Origin: Bacteroidota bacterium
Lineage (GTDB): Bacteria > Bacteroidota > Bacteroidia > Chitinophagales > Chitinophagaceae
Assembly (NCBI GenBank): GCA_023390215.1
Contig: JAEWDG010000174.1
Span: 1 to 9,523, forward strand
Direction of reading: 5' to 3'
Length of the DNA stretch: 9,523 bases
Shown here: in pieces, positions 5,807-9,523 of the stretch
Layout: each line of letters begins with the position of its first letter
Position numbering within the stretch: position 1 is the first letter of the stretch
The notes under the pieces: model-generated
What the model was told of the DNA's origin: nothing
Databases searched by the model: none
The model's input: only the letters and a program-made list of their open reading frames with translations
Made by a program: the position numbers and the translations under genes

Positions 5807-6224
5807 AGCTTCCCGTTCAAACAGGTCTTCCGGCTCCTCAGGTAGAAAAATCAGCCCAAAGCCGCCACGTATGCCTGAGCTCCGTGATTTCGATTACGCG
5901 GAATTCAGAAAAACCGCAGACAAAGTTCCTTTTACGCTCGGAGAATGGGCCTCCATTCTTCACCTCAGTGAACGTACGCTTCAACGTTATGCCCAGAGCA
6001 ATGCATCCTTTGCTCCTATTCATGCGGAAAGATTTCACCAGGTGGAACAGTTGATTGCCCTTGGAAAGAAACTTTTCGGAAAGACTTCAGCATTCAGTGA
6101 CTGGTTGCATGCAAACCCTCCCGCGCTCGAAGGAAACCTGAGTATGCAATCACTGGAGAGTTTTGACGGGATCCGCCAGGTGAGAGAACAACTGGAAAGA
6201 ATTCAACAAGGTTTACTCGCATGA
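5802..6224 (+). CDS. Xre/MbcA/ParS-type antitoxin of a RES toxin system
   Basis: The 140-residue product is the predicted antitoxin of a type II module. It should bind and block the RES toxin encoded next and repress the shared promoter. Residues 1-23 are a Ser/Arg/Pro-rich, probably disordered tail. Residues 44-64 (FTLGEWASILHLSERTLQRY region) form the Xre-like helix-turn-helix. Residues 76-140 fit the DUF2384 toxin-binding domain, with the helical AERFHQVEQLIALGKKLFG and the closing LESFDGIRQVREQLERIQQG typical of the family. The ATG at 5802 lies inside the right operator palindrome, just after a promoter, giving a leaderless message. The ATG at 5871 (residue 24) would drop the disordered tail and remains a real alternative. 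The stop overlaps the toxin start as ATGA (6221-6224), so the two are translationally coupled with antitoxin first. Confidence 0.88.
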   Translation: MSASRSNRSSGSSGRKISPKPPRMPELRDFDYAEFRKTADKVPFTLGEWASILHLSERTLQRYAQSNASFAPIHAERFHQVEQLIALGKKLFGKTSAFSDWLHANPPALEGNLSMQSLESFDGIRQVREQLERIQQGLLA

Positions 6225-6682
6225 GGATCTACAGGCTTGCGCGGGCCAGTTTTGCTGAAGATTTAAGCGGAACGGGAGCCAGGCTGGTGGGTGGCCGCTG
6301 GAATTCGCCGGGAAGAAACGCACTTTATGCCGCAAGTCATATTTCTTTGTCTGTACTCGAACTGCTGGTACATATCAGAACAATCAAAATTCCGCCCGAT
6401 TTTCAACTGGTACATTTGGAAATACCCGAGTCGCTGAGTTCGGGCTTCACTGAAACACCAAAACTTAAACGCAATTGGAAGGACGACCTTGGTTATACCC
6501 GGAAGATCGGTGATGAATTTTTGAAGCAAAAAGACTTTCTTTTGCTGAGGGTTCCATCCGCGATCGTGGAGACGGAATACAACTATGTGCTGAATTGTCA
6601 GCATGCTGATTACAAAAAAATTAAGATCGCTTCGGTAATACCTTTTGAATTCGATAAGAGACTTTATGATCCGCTTTCATAA
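6221..6682 (+). CDS. RES-domain toxin, predicted NAD+-degrading
   Basis: The 153-residue product is a complete RES-domain protein. Characterised relatives (Pseudomonas putida RES, Mycobacterium MbcT) deplete cellular NAD+ by hydrolysis or phosphorolysis, stopping growth until the antitoxin binds. The family landmarks are present: YRLARASFAEDLSGTGARL at the start, GGRWNSPG with Arg26, LYAASHISLSVLELLVH with Tyr36 and Glu47, and VPSAIVETEYNYVLNCQHADY with Ser113. Arg, Glu and Ser are the residues that name the family, so the protein is probably active. The usual NxLLNPxHP motif reads NYVLNCQHAD here, with Cys126 in place of proline. The start overlaps the antitoxin stop by four bases. The 3' end overlaps folK by 17 bases, which is unusual for an accessory module. 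No frameshift or truncation was seen. Confidence 0.9.
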   Translation: MRIYRLARASFAEDLSGTGARLVGGRWNSPGRNALYAASHISLSVLELLVHIRTIKIPPDFQLVHLEIPESLSSGFTETPKLKRNWKDDLGYTRKIGDEFLKQKDFLLLRVPSAIVETEYNYVLNCQHADYKKIKIASVIPFEFDKRLYDPLS

Positions 6683-7154
6683 GATCTATATTCTCCTGGG
6701 CAGTAATATGCAGGAACCCGCACAACAATTAGTGCGGGCGGAAAAAATGATCACTGCTTCCGTCGGCAGGATTATTAAATCATCTTCCTTATATAAAACC
6801 GCAGCCTGGGGAATTAGGGATCAGCCTGATTTTATAAACCAGGTCATCGAAGTGGAAACTGGTCACCCGGCAGGCGAATGCATGGACATATTACTTAACA
6901 TCGAGGCGGAAATGGGAAGGGTGAGAACGGTGAAGAATGCGCCGAGAGTGATCGACCTGGATATTCTATATTACGACAATGCTGAGATCCATACCGAAAG
7001 GCTTATCATCCCACATCCTGCCATAGCCCAAAGAAGGTTCGTCCTGGTGCCTCTTAATGAAATTGCACCGGATTTTATTCATCCTGTGTACAAAATCTCA
7101 AATGCGCAGTTGTTAGCGCAGTGCAACGACACACTGGATGTGAAAAAATTCTGA
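6666..7154 (+). CDS. folK: 2-amino-4-hydroxy-6-hydroxymethyldihydropteridine pyrophosphokinase FolK
   Basis: FolK transfers pyrophosphate from ATP to 6-hydroxymethyl-7,8-dihydropterin, the step before dihydropteroate synthase in folate synthesis. The 162-residue product shows the family motifs in order: YILLGSNM (8-15), the pterin-binding Y43-x5-W49 and DFINQV (55-60), AEMGRVR (81-87), and the signature KNAPRVIDLDILYYD with magnesium-binding Asp97 and Asp99. IPHPAIAQRRFVLVPLNEIAP (115-135) closes the core. The ATG at 6666 is the first ATG in frame and sits inside the toxin gene, overlapping its end by 17 bases; an in-frame TTG at 6645 would overlap more and add nothing recognisable. No promoter was seen within the toxin gene, so folK may depend on read-through from the toxin-antitoxin promoter or on an internal promoter that I could not identify. 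A deoxynucleoside kinase gene follows after 39 bases. Confidence 0.95.
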   Translation: MIRFHKIYILLGSNMQEPAQQLVRAEKMITASVGRIIKSSSLYKTAAWGIRDQPDFINQVIEVETGHPAGECMDILLNIEAEMGRVRTVKNAPRVIDLDILYYDNAEIHTERLIIPHPAIAQRRFVLVPLNEIAPDFIHPVYKISNAQLLAQCNDTLDVKKF

Positions 7155-7175
7155 GGGAAGGGTCTGTGATTCCGC

Positions 7176-7183
7176 TTATTTTG
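7176..7183 (+). promoter_or_regulatory. Candidate -7 box (TTATTTTG) before the deoxynucleoside kinase
   Basis: TTATTTTG matches 7 of 8 positions of TAnnTTTG and lies 10 bases before the ATG at 7194, in the 39-bp gap after folK. No TTG was found at a suitable distance upstream. If real, it gives the kinase expression independent of the toxin-antitoxin promoter. Confidence 0.4.
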
Positions 7184-7193
7184 CAGCCCGTTC

Positions 7194-7826
7194 ATGAAAT
7201 ATCATTTCGTTACGATTGAGGGAAATATTGGCGCAGGGAAAACAACGCTGGCTCATTTGCTGAGCAAACATTTCAAGGCCAGACTGGTACTTGAAGAATT
7301 TGCGGACAACCCGTTTCTACCCAAGTTTTACGAAAATCCACAGCAATATGCCTTTCCGCTGGAATTATTCTTCATGGCCGAAAGGTATAAGCAGTTAAAG
7401 GAACTGTTACAAACCAAAGACATGTTCCAAACAGTGACGATATCCGATTATCTTTTCACCAAATGCCTGCTGTTTGCAAAAGTGAATTTACTGGAAGAGG
7501 AATTCAGGCTATATCAAAAACTATTCGATATCATTAACCCACAAATCGTTCAACCAGATCTGCTTATTTACCTCCATTCACCCGTCTCCAAACTCCAGGA
7601 AAATATCCGCAAACGAAACCGGAGTTATGAACAGTCCATTCCAAACGACTATTTGTTTTCCTTACAGGAAACCTATACCGCATATATAAAACAACATAAC
7701 ATTAAAACACTGTTCATTGATACGAGCAATGCTGATTTTCTCGGAAATGAGGCGCACCTGCAGGTTATCATCGACGCACTGGATATGGAATATCCTGAAG
7801 GCCAACATTATCTGACGCTGCCTTAG
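7194..7826 (+). CDS. Deoxynucleoside kinase family protein
   Basis: The 210-residue product belongs to the dNK/dCK/dGK family of cytosolic salvage kinases, which phosphorylate deoxynucleosides to monophosphates with ATP. The P-loop GNIGAGKT is at residues 10-17. The substrate region EEFADNPFLPKFYENPQQYAF (34-54) with Glu34/Glu35 matches deoxyadenosine/deoxyguanosine kinases (family pattern E..DNP(Y/F)L..FY). PDLLIYLHSP (121-130) precedes the LID stretch RKRNRSYEQ (139-147). Where relatives carry the DRS or ERS motif, this protein reads SDYLF (84-88), so an arginine usually involved in substrate phosphate handling is missing. I recall this form from other Bacteroidota, so it is probably a subfamily trait rather than damage. 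The specific nucleoside cannot be predicted. folK lies 39 bases upstream and the MFS gene starts 22 bases downstream, on the same strand. Confidence 0.88.
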   Translation: MKYHFVTIEGNIGAGKTTLAHLLSKHFKARLVLEEFADNPFLPKFYENPQQYAFPLELFFMAERYKQLKELLQTKDMFQTVTISDYLFTKCLLFAKVNLLEEEFRLYQKLFDIINPQIVQPDLLIYLHSPVSKLQENIRKRNRSYEQSIPNDYLFSLQETYTAYIKQHNIKTLFIDTSNADFLGNEAHLQVIIDALDMEYPEGQHYLTLP

Positions 7827-7834
7827 GTATTGGC

Positions 7835-7842
7835 TAAATTTA
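7835..7842 (+). promoter_or_regulatory. Candidate -7 box (TAAATTTA) before the MFS gene
   Basis: TAAATTTA matches 7 of 8 positions of TAnnTTTG and ends 6 bases before the ATG at 7849, in the 22-bp gap after the kinase gene. No well-spaced TTG is present upstream, so the call rests on the box alone. Confidence 0.35.
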
Positions 7843-7848
7843 AATGAG

Positions 7849-9093
7849 ATGGCTTCTCAACGCGAAAAACAAAATCCATACGCACCGCTTCAGTTCACTG
7901 AGTTCCGCTATTTCATCATTGGCAGGTTCATATTTATTCTTGGTTTAAGGATGACGACTACTGTTTTGGGATGGTGGGTTTATCAACTCACGAAAAGCGG
8001 TTTGGCCCTGGGTTTGGTGGGGCTTTCGGAGTTTATCCCGGCATTTTCCCTCGCGTTATACGCAGGACATCATATTGATAAAACAGAGAAACGCGGTTTA
8101 CTCCTTAGATGCGTATTATTTTATCTCGGTTGTTCTTTTCTTTTTTATTTATTGTCAACCTTCATGGCTGCGGATCATTTATCGAACTGGAACATTACCA
8201 TCCTGATCTTCATTGTAGTGGGACTAACGGGTGTGATCAGGGCATTTTCCGGACCAACTTTTTCGGCAATGATCTCACAGGTGGTTCCCAAACAGCTATT
8301 ACCTTCTGCTGCGGCAATCAGTTCTTCTACATGGTTGATCGGTTCCATCTGCGGTCATGCGATGGGTGGATTTCTTATTGCTTTTATCGGCATCCATCAT
8401 ACGTTTTTGATCGTAATGTTTTTAGTGATGTCGTCCTTTATGTTCATGCTGCATCTTACGCCGAAACCGGTATATGTCCGGTCGAATACAAATCCCTGGA
8501 AGAGTGTAAAAGAAGGCCTGAATTATGTTTTTGCCAGCAAGGAATTGCTCGGCGCGATCACGCTGGATCTGTTTGCGGTTTTGTTTGGCGGTGCCGTCGC
8601 GCTGGTTCCCATTTTTGCTACCGAGATCCTTCACGCCAGTGCGATCGGTTTTGGTTGGTTAAATGCAGCTGCGGATATAGGATCTATCCTCATGGTTACC
8701 ATGCTTACCATATTTCCCCTGAAAGGTGGCCAGGGAAGAATCCTGTTTTTTGCCGTTGCCGGCTTCGGTGCCTGTATCATCCTTTTCGCTTTGTCAAAGA
8801 TATTCTGGCTTTCTTTCCTGGCACTGATGTTAAGCGGATGCCTTGATGGGGTAAGTGTAATTATCAGGGGAACAGTTCTTCAGTTAAAAACTCCTGATAA
8901 CCTGCGGGGAAGGGTGATGGCGGTAAACAGTATGTTCATTAATTCCTCCAATGAACTCGGCCAGTTTGAAAGCGGCGTAATGTCAAAATTAATGGGTGTC
9001 ATCCCCTCGGTGATCTTCGGAGGTTTCATGACAATAGCCGTGGTGTTTGTTACATGGTTTAAAGCACCTGCGCTGCGAAAAATGGAATACTGA
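7849..9093 (+). CDS. MFS transporter (EntS/MFS_3-like exporter)
   Basis: The 414-residue product is an inner-membrane major facilitator protein, hydrophobic almost throughout, consistent with about 12 membrane helices. The first four fall at about 25-47, 51-73, 83-103 and 113-132. A motif A-like loop, GHHIDKTEKR (73-82), follows the second helix. RAFSGPTFSAMISQVVPKQL (131-150) and TPDNLRGRVMAVNSMFINSS (348-367) are characteristic of the MFS_3 group, which includes the enterobactin exporter EntS and many predicted efflux pumps. A hydrophilic loop at about 205-225 separates the two halves. The substrate cannot be read from sequence, and siderophore export is not implied because no siderophore genes are nearby. 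The ATG at 7849 follows a -7-like box, and the opening MASQREKQNPYAPL is a normal cytoplasmic tail. It converges on the YkgJ-like gene with 21 bases between stops. Confidence 0.9.
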   Translation: MASQREKQNPYAPLQFTEFRYFIIGRFIFILGLRMTTTVLGWWVYQLTKSGLALGLVGLSEFIPAFSLALYAGHHIDKTEKRGLLLRCVLFYLGCSFLFYLLSTFMAADHLSNWNITILIFIVVGLTGVIRAFSGPTFSAMISQVVPKQLLPSAAAISSSTWLIGSICGHAMGGFLIAFIGIHHTFLIVMFLVMSSFMFMLHLTPKPVYVRSNTNPWKSVKEGLNYVFASKELLGAITLDLFAVLFGGAVALVPIFATEILHASAIGFGWLNAAADIGSILMVTMLTIFPLKGGQGRILFFAVAGFGACIILFALSKIFWLSFLALMLSGCLDGVSVIIRGTVLQLKTPDNLRGRVMAVNSMFINSSNELGQFESGVMSKLMGVIPSVIFGGFMTIAVVFVTWFKAPALRKMEY

Positions 9094-9114
9094 GACTTTT
9101 TTTTCAGCTACTGT

Positions 9115-9523
9115 TTATTCTGCCGTTAAATTTTCCAGTACGTGATAAACGATGGGACAGAAACTGCTGTTCTTTATGGTCAGCGCCGGCCTTTTAAGTA
9201 AAACATCTTCATCTGTATAAGGAAACCGGGCACAGTCTGAAGGGCGAACCTCATATATGGAACAGGTATTATCCTGATTCAGAAAAGGACAGGGTTTGGT
9301 TTGCAGCACATAATCACCTTCTTCATCGATACGTAAATATTGATCTATGAAACTTCCCTCTTTCATCCGCAGTTGTTTGGCTATGCGTTTAATATCCGGC
9401 GTTTTAAACCTCGGCGAATAATTTTTACAACAAGCTGCACAATTCAGGCAGTTGACGGCTTCCATTGCTTTTTCATGAAGAGAAGGCAATAGTTTCAGTA
9501 CTTTCTTCCTGTCTGCCCGTGAA
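9115..9523 (-). CDS. YkgJ-type cysteine-cluster protein (5' end beyond window)
   Basis: This is the C-terminal 135 residues of a CxxCxxCC family protein, annotated generally as a putative zinc- or iron-binding domain of unknown function. The cluster C-x2-C-x2-C-C is encoded at 9450-9427, followed by the family pattern CPFL..DNTCSIYEVRPSDCARFP and a final FCPIV, giving eight conserved cysteines in all. No ATG occurs upstream of the cluster at a sensible place: an in-frame TTG at 9489 is possible, but the frame stays open to the window edge and encodes plausible protein (SRADRKKVLKLLPSLHEKA). The real start is therefore most likely to the right of base 9523. The stop lies 21 bases from the convergent MFS stop; the T-run at 9097-9104 has no hairpin beside it. 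Confidence 0.88.
   Translation of the reverse strand, partial: SRADRKKVLKLLPSLHEKAMEAVNCLNCAACCKNYSPRFKTPDIKRIAKQLRMKEGSFIDQYLRIDEEGDYVLQTKPCPFLNQDNTCSIYEVRPSDCARFPYTDEDVLLKRPALTIKNSSFCPIVYHVLENLTAE

Noticed and set aside
5802..6682. Toxin-antitoxin module as a recently acquired mobile insertion
   Set aside because: No insertion-sequence ends, target duplications, integrase or tRNA attachment site was seen, and base composition looks like the neighbours by eye.
8109..8846. A 245-codon plus-strand frame inside the MFS gene
   Set aside because: Its translation is rich in Cys, His and Arg with no family resemblance, while the overlapping frame is a full MFS transporter; it is a shadow frame.
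9094..9114. T-run between the MFS and YkgJ-like genes as a Rho-independent terminator
   Set aside because: There are eight Ts at 9097-9104 but no GC-rich inverted repeat on either side.

Overview
The window looks like a compact chromosomal segment of a Bacteroidota bacterium, most plausibly the Chitinophagaceae/Sphingobacteriia side. The reasons are protein-family style (a ClpB N-terminus, a Bacteroidota-type outer-membrane barrel, a FolK plus deoxynucleoside kinase pair, a YkgJ-type cysteine-cluster protein), start codons without Shine-Dalgarno sequences, and several -7 boxes resembling TAnnTTTG placed only a few bases before the start codon. The taxonomic call is inference from sequence style, not from a search.

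Layout. 1-732 (minus) is the N-terminal third of the disaggregase ClpB, cut by the window edge. 733-1187 is the only sizeable non-coding stretch; it holds 9-bp tandem repeats, a dispersed 17-bp direct repeat and small hairpins. 1188-2000 is a secreted, probably outer-membrane, beta-barrel protein of unknown role. 2030-2983 is queG (last step of queuosine synthesis), overlapped at its 3' end by anmK (anhydro-MurNAc kinase, peptidoglycan recycling). Converging on anmK, and overlapping it by 32 bp, is a minus-strand two-gene unit: an ABC-2 type permease (5722-4622) followed after one base by a membrane-anchored SRPBCC protein (4620-4105).

Divergent from the permease starts a type II toxin-antitoxin pair: an Xre/ParS-like antitoxin (5802-6224) and a RES-domain toxin (6221-6682), joined by an ATGA overlap. 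Its promoter carries two near-identical 10-bp palindromes 22 bp apart that straddle the -7 box and cover the antitoxin start codon, a convincing candidate autoregulatory operator. The toxin gene runs by 17 bp into folK (dihydropterin pyrophosphokinase). folK is followed by a deoxynucleoside kinase and an MFS exporter on the same strand, so a predicted NAD-consuming toxin sits directly upstream of folate and nucleotide metabolism genes. The window closes with a minus-strand YkgJ-like cysteine-cluster protein whose start lies beyond the right edge.

The most interesting item is the RES-Xre module: its operator architecture, the shared control region with the permease, and its fusion into a housekeeping transcription unit. 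No tRNA, rRNA, CRISPR array, insertion sequence or phage gene was seen.
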